DNA from: Muribaculaceae bacterium
GTDB lineage: Bacteria > Bacteroidota > Bacteroidia > Bacteroidales > Muribaculaceae
Direction: 5' to 3'
NCBI GenBank assembly: GCA_017505535.1
Contig: JAFVPD010000019.1
Span: 1 to 36,922, forward strand
Length of the DNA: 36,922 nt
Part shown: piece by piece, positions 1-8,483 of the stretch
Layout: each line of letters starts with the position of its first letter
How positions within the stretch are numbered: the first letter of the stretch is position 1
Position numbers and translations under genes: made by a program
Notes under the pieces: generated by a model
Seen by the model: the letters and a program-made list of their open reading frames with translations, nothing else
The model's database searches: none
What the model was told of the DNA's origin: nothing

Positions 1-600
1 GCAGAACTGTTTGTTGTAACTGTTACATCGGCATTGATTGTAAGAGTACCATTCACAGTGCCTAATCCAGTATCGGCTGAGTTGATTTCCACATCGCCAT
101 TGAGAGTTAATCCGTTTCTTGCAGAAATTCCAACACACGAACTTGAAATACTAATGGTCGAGAGCGTAACTTCTCCGGCTTCTGCATACACTCCACTTCC
201 GGTTTCTCCTTTTGCTATTGATACTACATCACCTGCCAAATGGATATTTCCTTCCTCTGCATAGATACCTGTTCCACCGGTTGCATTGATAATTGTTCCT
301 GCTTGCGATGTGATACTTCCACGTGCCGCTATACCATAAGCCCATCTACCGGAATTACCTCCTGTGGCTTTAATTACACCATTATTGATAATTATATCTC
401 CACCATTATCCAAGCCTCGGTTGAGTATTGCAGCAGAACTGTTTGTTGTAACTGTTACATCGGCATTGATTGTCAGAGTCCCATTTACAGTACCTATACC
501 GGTATTGGAAGATGTGGCGTTAACAGTACTATTGATTGTAATTCCATTTTTTGCAGAAATAGCAACATTTGATGATTTTACAATTAAAGGAGCACTGATA
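1..600. repeat. 432-bp in-phase direct repeat inside the beta-helix gene
   Basis: The sequence at 1-70 recurs at 433-502 with only a few changes, and weaker similarity continues to about 160/592 (both copies share the GCAGAAAT block near 122 and 554). The offset of 432 bp is 144 codons, so the repeat keeps the reading frame and corresponds to a repeated beta-helix segment. The left copy is cut by the window edge, so more copies may lie outside. Confidence 0.75.
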
Positions 601-1157
601 GTAATAGATAACACATTTATAGCATAATCTTCAGGATTGTTAAGGGTTAGGATATTACCACCGCTAAGCGTAAGAGTATAATCACCTCTGATACATTTAA
701 GCGTTTTATTTACATCCATAAAAAGATTTGTATTACCCGTTAGAACGAGTTCTGCATTATCCTCCAAAGTACTTGCATCAATTATTCCAGACACATTCAC
801 AGCTTTAGACGCAACACTTTTCGTGTTTTTCTTTTGGATTTGGGGCATCTCATAAGAGGTCAATGATTTTTTTGTTATTAATTTTTCATTGCTAACAATA
901 GAAACACCTTTACAATCTGTTGATAAAGAAACGATAGAATTACTAATAGGCACACTAGCAATATCATTAAAATCTTCATTTGAGATATGAACTGACTGAA
1001 TGTCTCTGCTCATAGTTACATTAGCTATCGCACCCGGACCTTTCGACAAATTCAGTTCTTGTGCGTTTCCTTTATTATGTGTAAGACACAACACTAACAG
1101 AAAACACATGATACTTACCAATTTATATGATAAGTTTTTAATTTTTGATTGTTTCAT
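1..1157 (-). CDS. Secreted repetitive beta-helix-like surface protein (3' part beyond window)
   Basis: Reading the minus strand from the ATG at 1157 gives an open frame of about 385 codons that leaves the window at its left edge, so the C-terminus is not visible. The N-terminus is a clear Sec signal peptide: basic KQSKIK, then a hydrophobic run, then a likely cut after GNAQ (about residue 33). From about residue 140 the protein is made of short Ile/Val/Asn/Gly-rich strands (patterns such as LTINADVTV, INNGVIKATGG, GIYAEEGNIHLAGD). This is typical of right-handed beta-helix or carbohydrate-binding-domain surface proteins of Bacteroidales. A 432-bp unit repeats in phase inside the gene. It lies 331 bp downstream of the T9SS cargo gene at 1489 and may belong to the same surface cluster. 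T9SS export is an inference because the sorting domain is outside the window. Confidence 0.8.
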   Translation of the reverse strand, partial: MKQSKIKNLSYKLVSIMCFLLVLCLTHNKGNAQELNLSKGPGAIANVTMSRDIQSVHISNEDFNDIASVPISNSIVSLSTDCKGVSIVSNEKLITKKSLTSYEMPQIQKKNTKSVASKAVNVSGIIDASTLEDNAELVLTGNTNLFMDVNKTLKCIRGDYTLTLSGGNILTLNNPEDYAINVLSITISAPLIVKSSNVAISAKNGITINSTVNATSSNTGIGTVNGTLTINADVTVTTNSSAAILNRGLDNGGDIIINNGVIKATGGNSGRWAYGIAARGSITSQAGTIINATGGTGIYAEEGNIHLAGDVVSIAKGETGSGVYAEAGEVTLSTISISSSCVGISARNGLTLNGDVEINSADTGLGTVNGTLTINADVTVTTNSS

Positions 1158-1488
1158 ATCGATATTATTTTAGTTTCATTTATAAATAATTAGCACAAAA
1201 GCGCACACTGCTTTCGCAATGCACGCTTTCATATAGTTATTTGACGACGTTCTAACCTTTTGCTAATTTCCGCCGCGCAATGTATGTATGTTGTCATACT
1301 ATCTTCCATGTTTGAGTAAATATTTGGCACACACCGATTAAAGACATTAATCCAATGCCCAAAGATAGTGAATTTTGCTATACAACCAAAATGTTGACAA
1401 AGAAATCCTCCAAAATGTACGATTTTGCCAAGTCGAGGTAGGTTGATGGCAAGAAGCGATATTATCAATCAAAACGCTTCAATTCTGT
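1158..1488. other. Intergenic stretch without a convincing gene
   Basis: About 330 bp between two minus-strand genes. It contains one clear imperfect hairpin (1197-1229). A 79-codon minus-strand frame at 1229-1468 has no recognisable domain and no family signature, so I do not call it a gene. Confidence 0.5.
1197..1229 (-). terminator. Imperfect hairpin downstream of the 1489 gene
   Basis: Arms at 1198-1211 and 1216-1229 pair over 14 positions with three non-Watson-Crick positions around a TTTC loop. On the minus strand the hairpin is followed by a short T run (CTTTTG). It lies between the T9SS cargo gene and the beta-helix gene, so it could end the upstream transcript or sit in the 5' leader of the next one. 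Confidence 0.4.
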
Positions 1489-2433
1489 TCAAATTTTCAC
1501 TTTAAATGTTTCCGAGGCTGTTTCTGTTGCGATTTTTATAATATAAAATCCCGATGACAAATCATGTGTCAAAATTATATCATTCCCTACGGCCGTAACA
1601 TTTTCTCTATAAACTATTTGTCCACAAGTATTATACACTTCCACCACTCCATCGCCTTGCACGCCGGTGATATTTAGCCGATTAGAGACATTCGACAACT
1701 TTAATTCAGGCCTTTCAATCGTTTTCTTACCAATCGCACTACTGCTTATATAATCTTCTATCTCTGCCGGAGCATCATAAATTATTCTTCCTGTGGAATC
1801 ACACATATGGAGAAATATATGACGATAGTTTATATACCCCACAAGCTCTTCAAACACTGGGTTTATTACATCACACGGGTATTCCCTTGACTCGTAGAAA
1901 TAAGAACCGGCAGGCCCTACTCCTTCTATAAACCGATGCCAATTCCCCCCCGAACCCACTTGATAAGACGGGTGAGCTACGCCGTCAATTTCAGTCGTCC
2001 ACACCGAATCTATTGATAAATCATCTATGTGACATACTGAATCACAGTACAAATCTTGGATAAAGAAAGCCCAACATTGGTCCGGATTTGTCAAGTCTTT
2101 AAAATCATATACCAATTGATTCGGATATTTATATATGCGCTTTTGCTCTATATCTTCTCGCATCAATGCTACGGGCGTAATTTGCGATTCAACGCTATCA
2201 TCAAAGATATAGTAACACTTTTTATATGTCCTTTCCTTTACAATGGTATCTCCTTTAATTACAATCGTATATAGATTATGCCTTATTGCATCATTTCCGG
2301 TAAAATGGGGCTCGACTTGTTCAAGACATCTCCAATACACATCTTCCCGCAACAATGGTATATAATCCTGTGCTTTAACCGATGCTGTGAAAGACATTAG
2401 GAATAATACAGCTATAATTTTACACATTTTCAT
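1489..2433 (-). CDS. T9SS type A sorting domain-containing secreted protein
   Basis: 314 residues. The Sec signal peptide is residues 1-22 (MKMCKIIAVLFLMSFTASVKAQ). The middle has no domain I recognise. The last ~75 residues are a classic T9SS type A sorting domain: a VEVYNTCGQIV strand, then LSSGFYIIKI, then a basic end (ETFKVKI). This predicts export through the outer membrane and anchoring or release at the surface. The protein is a paralogue of the one at 32500-33345: both begin QDY.PL..E..W.C after the signal, share IKGDTI, Y..C.Y.F, and LRED or MRED, and have (N)PDQ.W and IEGVG blocks in the same order. It starts 13 bp after the C25 protease gene and probably shares its transcript. The function is unknown. 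Confidence 0.85.
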   Translation of the reverse strand: MKMCKIIAVLFLMSFTASVKAQDYIPLLREDVYWRCLEQVEPHFTGNDAIRHNLYTIVIKGDTIVKERTYKKCYYIFDDSVESQITPVALMREDIEQKRIYKYPNQLVYDFKDLTNPDQCWAFFIQDLYCDSVCHIDDLSIDSVWTTEIDGVAHPSYQVGSGGNWHRFIEGVGPAGSYFYESREYPCDVINPVFEELVGYINYRHIFLHMCDSTGRIIYDAPAEIEDYISSSAIGKKTIERPELKLSNVSNRLNITGVQGDGVVEVYNTCGQIVYRENVTAVGNDIILTHDLSSGFYIIKIATETASETFKVKI

Positions 2434-2446
2434 ATTGATTTAATTT

Positions 2447-4837
2447 TTAAAACGTTTTTAACTCGATAATTGCACCAACTTCAACTTCAAATTTATCTGA
2501 TATTTCTATCTCCGGAGCCTCTACCTTAAATATAGCACCTTGCTTTATTAGTCCTCCTCCTATTTGAACTTTCTTTTGCGATTTTATAATCAACGACGAT
2601 CCAGAATATACTTCGACACCATCTTCTATGAGCACATTTTCAGTGGCATCAATATATAATTCAGAATTATTCCCAATTAGTACCGGACCAATTAAACGAT
2701 TGGGGTCCACATTATTCCCCATTTTCACATTACTTGAATTTATGTACTGAGAACATTCATATACTTGGTTCTGTATTACAAGTGGTAATATCTGTGGTAA
2801 ATAATTCTCACCATAAATAATAATACTCGCATTGGAATTAGCTTCAATAACATATTCTCCGGCTAAAGAACAGTCCAATTTTGCACTAATATTTTGAGGG
2901 GTACAATAGCCTATCTTTAAATTTGGATAATCGCTCGGAATCTGAATTTTTATTTGTGAATCCTCTCTAACTACATTCACTGAATCTATTATCATCGGCT
3001 CATTTAACCACACATTAAATTCAGGATCACCTAAAAGATTATTTGCAAATATTTGTCCAGGGCATTGGTATAAAAACATTTTAGAGACATTCATATTATT
3101 TCCTATTCCTGCATTTATTCTAAAATTACCCAAAATAACTTCTTCCATTTTCATCGCATAGGCATCAATAACCTCTCTTGTATTTCCAACATAGGCGACT
3201 CCCCCATAATCTTTCCCAAGTGTATATGATTCTCCTAAATTATAGATAAAACTATATTCTCGCCAAACATCAAATGGGATATTTACGCAAGACATTGAAT
3301 AACATACCGATGGGTAATATTTATTTGTTAGGCAATCAAATCCATTCCCTTCTTCGGGTAATAAATATTTTCGTTCTCTATCTAAAGCATTAACCCCCGA
3401 TGAACCGGAACCATTATTTGTACATAATGTAATTCCGCCAGGATTTCCGTGACCATGAAATAACATCAATCCACATGGGTTCTCGTTTATTAAATTTATC
3501 ACATCTGAGCCTTGGGGATAATTATCTTCCTCTATTACAACATTACACTCCGAAAATTGCTCGGATACATAATTTGCATTCTCTGCAAACTCCTTACTAT
3601 GAACAGATATCACATTGCTTAGGTAACTGTAATCTCCATTCCCTGGATTTGTTTCATACTGAATTAACTTGTTGGTGTAATTAATCACCTCGTCTTTTGT
3701 TGTACATAGGAGCCGACCTATACATACATCTGGGCATAAATCTACAGCATCTTCTTCTGACTCACCATATATAGAGTCATTATCTAAATTCCAATTGCCA
3801 TTAAATTCCGAAAAATATAAATCGGTGGGTATTTCGCCCAAAAAAGACCTCGAATTATCTAATCCATATCTTATGGGGACATTTGGCTCTTTTCCTCCTA
3901 ATAGTACATACTTTAAAACTCTACACTCAAATGCCGCACTAAGGTATGCTCTAATTTTCCCGGCATTATCATTTATATTTGATATAATATCTCCATCTTG
4001 AAAATTTGAATTTTCTAAAATATCTTCAACGCATACAACTCCGGCATCATAACCCTTTAATCTCTTATACGCTACTAATTTTTGGAAAGCCGGGGCTAAT
4101 TCGCGACTAGTCAATATACAATATTCATAATACGATACAGAAGAATTAAACGATGATGGCTGAATCGATAGCGGAGCCAAATTAGACCTTACTAGCGAAG
4201 AATTTACAACTAAATTTTCGACTTGCCTAATAGATTCGTCCCGACCATTGGTATTATATCGCAATATTGGTTTTATTTTTAGATGATTAATTCCATTTCC
4301 ACAATCATAAGACAACATAATATCAAGATTTAAATACAAACGGCCTTTAGAAAGTACTGGATTGTAGCTTATCGGACGTATCTCAAGCACGACAACGTGG
4401 TTATCACCATCAATATATCCATCGTTCAATACACTTACGACACAATTTGGGCCAAAAGAATTGAGACTATATATTGAGTCATTTATACATATTGAATCGT
4501 TGCTAAATTTATTATAAAATGGCATTACCGGATAATCCAAGTCAAATCCAACAGAATCTTTAACAGTTGCAATTACATTAAAGTTATATGCATCATAAGG
4601 GACAGAAAATGGTATTATCATTACAGGTAAGGCTGGGTGGCCTATTCTTCCATCATTAATCAATCCATCATATAATATCTCAGTATAATTAACATCATTC
4701 TCAGTATTTAGAGACAGATTTAACTTATTTATGTCAAATGAAATATTATACTGTATTTGACCGGCAGAATAAACAGGAAAGATTATTAAAATAGAGCATA
4801 TCCAACCCAGTAATCTCAAACAAATTTTAGGGTTCAT
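2447..4837 (-). CDS. C25 (gingipain) family cysteine peptidase with coathanger-type C-terminus
   Basis: 796 residues with an N-terminal signal peptide ending near GQIQ (residue 28). Residues ~30-210 look like the C25 propeptide (GHPALPVMIIPFSVP is typical). The catalytic domain follows, with the dyad visible as His463 in FHGHGN and Cys517 in SMSCVN; both match the gingipain arrangement, so the enzyme is probably active. The tail (about 700-796) has alternating strands such as LIIKSQKKVQIGGG and GAIFKVEAPEI. This resembles the '3-coathanger stack' domain found in Bacteroidetes surface proteins, and I see no standard type A sorting domain. Substrate specificity cannot be read. The gene starts 5 bp after the S74 gene and is followed 13 bp later by a T9SS cargo gene, which suggests one operon for surface proteins. 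Confidence 0.9.
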   Translation of the reverse strand: MNPKICLRLLGWICSILIIFPVYSAGQIQYNISFDINKLNLSLNTENDVNYTEILYDGLINDGRIGHPALPVMIIPFSVPYDAYNFNVIATVKDSVGFDLDYPVMPFYNKFSNDSICINDSIYSLNSFGPNCVVSVLNDGYIDGDNHVVVLEIRPISYNPVLSKGRLYLNLDIMLSYDCGNGINHLKIKPILRYNTNGRDESIRQVENLVVNSSLVRSNLAPLSIQPSSFNSSVSYYEYCILTSRELAPAFQKLVAYKRLKGYDAGVVCVEDILENSNFQDGDIISNINDNAGKIRAYLSAAFECRVLKYVLLGGKEPNVPIRYGLDNSRSFLGEIPTDLYFSEFNGNWNLDNDSIYGESEEDAVDLCPDVCIGRLLCTTKDEVINYTNKLIQYETNPGNGDYSYLSNVISVHSKEFAENANYVSEQFSECNVVIEEDNYPQGSDVINLINENPCGLMLFHGHGNPGGITLCTNNGSGSSGVNALDRERKYLLPEEGNGFDCLTNKYYPSVCYSMSCVNIPFDVWREYSFIYNLGESYTLGKDYGGVAYVGNTREVIDAYAMKMEEVILGNFRINAGIGNNMNVSKMFLYQCPGQIFANNLLGDPEFNVWLNEPMIIDSVNVVREDSQIKIQIPSDYPNLKIGYCTPQNISAKLDCSLAGEYVIEANSNASIIIYGENYLPQILPLVIQNQVYECSQYINSSNVKMGNNVDPNRLIGPVLIGNNSELYIDATENVLIEDGVEVYSGSSLIIKSQKKVQIGGGLIKQGAIFKVEAPEIEISDKFEVEVGAIIELKTF

Positions 4838-4842
4838 AATAT

Positions 4843-5784
4843 TTACTCTTTAACAAATTGTTTTGAATCTTTTACAACTCCATCTATAACCAGTGTCGCA
4901 ATATAAATTCCTGGTTTCAGCAGTGAAATATCATGCGATATTAAATTCTGATTAACCTCACACTCTATTTTAGATTCTAAGTTGCCCATAAGGTTACATA
5001 TCAAAACCTCTGCCTCGGCAAAAGTTGATTCCACCAAATACGATATAGTTAATTTTTTTGACATTTGATTGACATTGCACGATAAAATCATTCCATCCCG
5101 AGACAAATCACTTCCATTATTTTTAGCCTCTGATAAATTCATGATTATTAAGGCCTGTTCATTTAATTGACTTTGCAATTCCTGTATTGATTGAACTAAA
5201 ACCGGAATAATAGACGTATAGTTTATTAACTTTCGACCTTCTTCATCAGTCATAACAGCCTCAGGTAAAATTTCCTCTACCTCTTGAGCCAAGAAACCAA
5301 TTTTTGTCTTATTATCATCTGATCCATACGCTATTGACGAAATACCATTACTCGTACTAGCTGAATTTATCGCTTCATTTTTCCAATTATACGAAACAGG
5401 ACGTAGATTTAAAACTGCGCTTAAACTATTTCTTAGTGATTTTATATTTGTTTTAGCCCTTGCATCGGAATAACAAAAAACTTCCGCTACTTGAATATTA
5501 TTAAACGTTTTATTAAAACTATTATAAAATACAACCTCATTTTTGGTTCCTGACAACCGAGGACTCGCCGCCGTAACATCACACTGAAAGAATTTATTTC
5601 CGCTATCAAACGTCCAAGATAAACCGGAAAAACCATTTATTAAGAAATTAAATTTCCCATTTTCAGTAGCTCCGCCAATGTTTATAAGATTGTCACGGTA
5701 CGAAATTTGTGCTTTAACTGATGCTGAGAAAAACAACGCATAGCAGCTAAATAGCAACGCTAAAATTGAATTAATCTTTTTCAT
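4843..5784 (-). CDS. S74 intramolecular-chaperone (tail-fibre type) protein with T9SS sorting domain
   Basis: 313 residues from the ATG at 5784, chosen because it opens directly into a signal peptide (MKKINSILALL...ASVKAQ); an upstream in-frame start would add 27 non-signal residues. Residues 27-105 are a short passenger. At 106 comes the S74 signature SDARAK (Ser106, Asp107, Arg109, Lys111), followed by LNLRPVSYNWKN, KIGFLAQEVEEILPE and INYTSIIPVLVQSIQELQ, the standard chaperone core ending in a coiled coil. In phage fibres this domain trimerises, then cuts itself just before the Ser. A type A sorting domain (LLKPGIYIATLVIDGVVKDSKQFVKE) ends the protein. First gene of the minus-strand surface cluster; its stop is 5 bp from the protease start. 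Confidence 0.88.
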   Translation of the reverse strand: MKKINSILALLFSCYALFFSASVKAQISYRDNLINIGGATENGKFNFLINGFSGLSWTFDSGNKFFQCDVTAASPRLSGTKNEVVFYNSFNKTFNNIQVAEVFCYSDARAKTNIKSLRNSLSAVLNLRPVSYNWKNEAINSASTSNGISSIAYGSDDNKTKIGFLAQEVEEILPEAVMTDEEGRKLINYTSIIPVLVQSIQELQSQLNEQALIIMNLSEAKNNGSDLSRDGMILSCNVNQMSKKLTISYLVESTFAEAEVLICNLMGNLESKIECEVNQNLISHDISLLKPGIYIATLVIDGVVKDSKQFVKE

Positions 5785-5959
5785 GATATACTCAGAATTT
5801 TTATTTGTATTAGGATATTTACAAATATCGTATTTTTTGGGGAAACAGCCATAGCAACCACGCAATCACATGCCCCAATATTAACATCTTTTACCACTTT
5901 ACATTCAAATCATTCTTACTAAGCGATATTATTGCGCTTTTTGGGGGTGTGGGAGGTTG

Positions 5960-5967
5960 TAATTTTG
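5960..5967 (+). promoter_or_regulatory. Possible Bacteroidetes -7 element (TAATTTTG)
   Basis: TAATTTTG matches the TAnnTTTG -7 consensus and lies 44 bp before the start at 6012. A -33 TTG at the preferred ~20-nt spacing is not present (the nearest candidates are 16 and 25 nt away), so support is partial. The 227-bp divergent gap also has to hold the promoter of the minus-strand cluster, which I could not place. Confidence 0.4.
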
Positions 5968-6011
5968 CCTCAAATTAAAGGTATAAATTGATTCCCTAAA
6001 AATTTTCTACT

Positions 6012-8462
6012 ATGAATATCACACCTACTGTTTCTCTTGATACCGATGTGCTTAATCTCAGGCCCGACTCTACCGGTGGGCAACTCGTTCCTGTTGGGCT
6101 GCCGGCTCACATTGCCACCGGCAATCTCTCCCCTCTCCACCAATTTCGCCACTCCAATGGCACTTCGACCCTGTTTCTCACCACCGGGAATTTCCTCTTT
6201 GCATTATCGCTCGATGGCGAAAGTTCTACCCCTCAATCGCTCTCGGTACTCCCCTCGGCGGCAAAATGCGTCATCGAGATGGGCAATACGATTTTTGTGA
6301 TGACCGACGATGGGCCTTTTCGCCTCGACTATTCTTCGGTGAAGGGCACATGGACCGAGGTGGGCTTGATGCCTCAATTTCCGGTCATTCGCCTGCATGC
6401 TGTTGCCACGTCGGTGCAATCGACAACTATCCCGGCCACGCAACTTGAAGGGACCTATTCCCATTGGAGCGGTCAACTCTCCGATGCCGACTGTAAAACC
6501 ATGCGCACAAAGTTGCTCGATGCCTACTCTTCGCTTTGCTCTCAAGCCATGTATGCCGGCAGTTTTGTGCAACCTGTAATGGCTCGCTATCAATTGCTCG
6601 ACCGCAACGGCGCATTGCTCTACCAATCGGCCCCGGTGATGATTTCGGCAGGCAAAGGGTTTCAGCTCTCCTCATCGCTATCGGCGTCGGTCGTGGTGGG
6701 TAGCGACGGCTCAGCATCGGTCAACCCCATCACGCTCTCGGCCAACGCATTCCGAGTGGGATTTTATGCTCCATCGTTGCTCCAATCGCCTTGGGGAGGA
6801 ATTGTTCATTCGGTGAGAATTCTCGTTTCGCCCCAATTGCACCCTATTGACTTCAATGCCCCTCTTTGCTATCGACTCACCTCAGCATCGGCCTCGGCCC
6901 ATTCCATCATCATGTATCTCCCCGGCACAGCCATCGACATGGCGCCCAACGATGCATTGCAAACAAACCTTGCCAAGATGGCGACATCTCGCATTAATCA
7001 GATTGCCACCACCCGACAGGAATTTCTATGCCCCTATTCGGTGGGATTCAACAAGTCGTTATACCCCAACGGACTTGTAATGATACTGCGAGGCGACAGA
7101 ACATCGGTCCGAAACGAGTGTGCCTATCTGCACAAGTTGCTCAGCACTCCCGTCGCCCTACAAAACGACGACTATCGGCACGCGCTATCGGCCTCTATTT
7201 CAGCGCCACACTCATTCTCGGCCACAGCCGCCACTACCGCCGGCGACACAATTGTGTATGGCGGAATCACCCCCATCAGATATGAAGGTTATCCGGCCCC
7301 GATGCTCGCCACGACCACAACTTCGGGAGGGTGGTATGCCCATGTAAAAGTCACCTTCAACGACGGCAACGAGACGGTGGTGTGGCATGGCAACGGCGAT
7401 AGTGGTGCTCCATTGACGTTCTCTCCGATACTCTCCTACCCAAGCCCCGATGCCCGAGAAATGACCATTACGGTAAACTATGCCGATGGGACAACCCGCT
7501 CACGCACCGTCGAGTTGCAACGATTGGGCGATGTGGCAATCTACATCAACCCTCAGTTTCTCCCCATCGAGCTCACCGATGGGCTTGATGCCTATGTCAT
7601 TCCTGCAAAGATCTCAGTCAGAGAAACCCATCATGGCTCGATTGTGTCGGCCGCCATCACAGCCCCGTTCACTCCGCTGGCAGCTCTGCTCATTTCGCAA
7701 AGCAACATTCAGGCCATCACTCCGGCAGTGAAATCATCATCGGCCTGGGATTTTGCCCGCACCCATCTCTACTCATTCTCCTCGACAGGAATCCATGCCA
7801 TTGCCATCAATGCGGCCCGCGACACCATTGCGGCAAATATCATCGACCCACGAGGTGTCACCTCCCGCCATGCCGTCACCATCACCGACAATGGTGTGTT
7901 GGCGATTGCCTCGGGCGATTTAATCTCAGTGGCCGGCAGCAGAGCCAAAACAATCGAGAGTGATGTGGGGCTGGATAGGATAGCGTGGTGTGGCGCCACT
8001 CGCGAACTGTGGGGAACCATCTCCGACTCCCACCAAGTGCACATCAGAAGCGACTCTTTCCGGGGACATTATCGCCGCGACATTGCCGTCGATGAGCTAC
8101 TTTCAACGCCACATGGACAATTATTTTTGCTCTCGGGCGAAAAAATCCTTGAAGCCTCGGCCGAAAAACCGACCGATGAAATCGAGGTTGAGTGGACATC
8201 GCGTTTCAAGGTCAAACCATTTCGCCCAAAGCGCATCTCTTGGCATCTGTTTGCCTCAAACACACAAATGAGCCTTGCACTGCGAGGCGACTGCGGTGCC
8301 GGCCGTGAATCGTCACTCCCCATGCTCAAGCTCAATGTCGATGGCCAAGTAAATGCACCCATCTCGGCACGAATTTATGCTCCTCCACGACTATACCTAA
8401 CCCTATCGGCCAAAGGAAAAATTTCGCACGATGCAATCCTCTCGGAAATCATAATCACTTGA
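6012..8462 (+). CDS. Phage structural/stabilisation-like protein paired with terminase
   Basis: 816 residues, no signal peptide and no membrane segment. The opening (VLNLRPDSTGGQLVPVGLP) and the segment near residues 570-650 (SSAWDFARTHLYSFSSTGIHAIAI, then a strand-rich stretch) resemble large beta-rich proteins of Bacteroides prophages that carry a 'PVWDFG..LYAFCSEGIWAL'-type block and are thought to sit at the tail or portal. This is recognition from memory, not a search result. The codon use is GC-richer than the cluster to its left, which points to a different history. It ends 21 bp before the terminase gene, so the two are probably co-transcribed. No capsid, portal or protease gene is present on either side. 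An unrelated beta-propeller protein remains possible. Confidence 0.6.
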   Translation: MNITPTVSLDTDVLNLRPDSTGGQLVPVGLPAHIATGNLSPLHQFRHSNGTSTLFLTTGNFLFALSLDGESSTPQSLSVLPSAAKCVIEMGNTIFVMTDDGPFRLDYSSVKGTWTEVGLMPQFPVIRLHAVATSVQSTTIPATQLEGTYSHWSGQLSDADCKTMRTKLLDAYSSLCSQAMYAGSFVQPVMARYQLLDRNGALLYQSAPVMISAGKGFQLSSSLSASVVVGSDGSASVNPITLSANAFRVGFYAPSLLQSPWGGIVHSVRILVSPQLHPIDFNAPLCYRLTSASASAHSIIMYLPGTAIDMAPNDALQTNLAKMATSRINQIATTRQEFLCPYSVGFNKSLYPNGLVMILRGDRTSVRNECAYLHKLLSTPVALQNDDYRHALSASISAPHSFSATAATTAGDTIVYGGITPIRYEGYPAPMLATTTTSGGWYAHVKVTFNDGNETVVWHGNGDSGAPLTFSPILSYPSPDAREMTITVNYADGTTRSRTVELQRLGDVAIYINPQFLPIELTDGLDAYVIPAKISVRETHHGSIVSAAITAPFTPLAALLISQSNIQAITPAVKSSSAWDFARTHLYSFSSTGIHAIAINAARDTIAANIIDPRGVTSRHAVTITDNGVLAIASGDLISVAGSRAKTIESDVGLDRIAWCGATRELWGTISDSHQVHIRSDSFRGHYRRDIAVDELLSTPHGQLFLLSGEKILEASAEKPTDEIEVEWTSRFKVKPFRPKRISWHLFASNTQMSLALRGDCGAGRESSLPMLKLNVDGQVNAPISARIYAPPRLYLTLSAKGKISHDAILSEIIIT

Positions 8463-8483
8463 CACCTTTTTCCCATTCTACCC

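Noticed and set aside
34..627. Several plus-strand frames of 76-110 codons
   Set aside because: They are antisense to the beta-helix gene and follow its repeats.
1229..1468. 79-codon minus-strand frame in the gap before the beta-helix gene
   Set aside because: No family signature, no promoter, and the terminator-like hairpin reaches its 3' end; likely chance.
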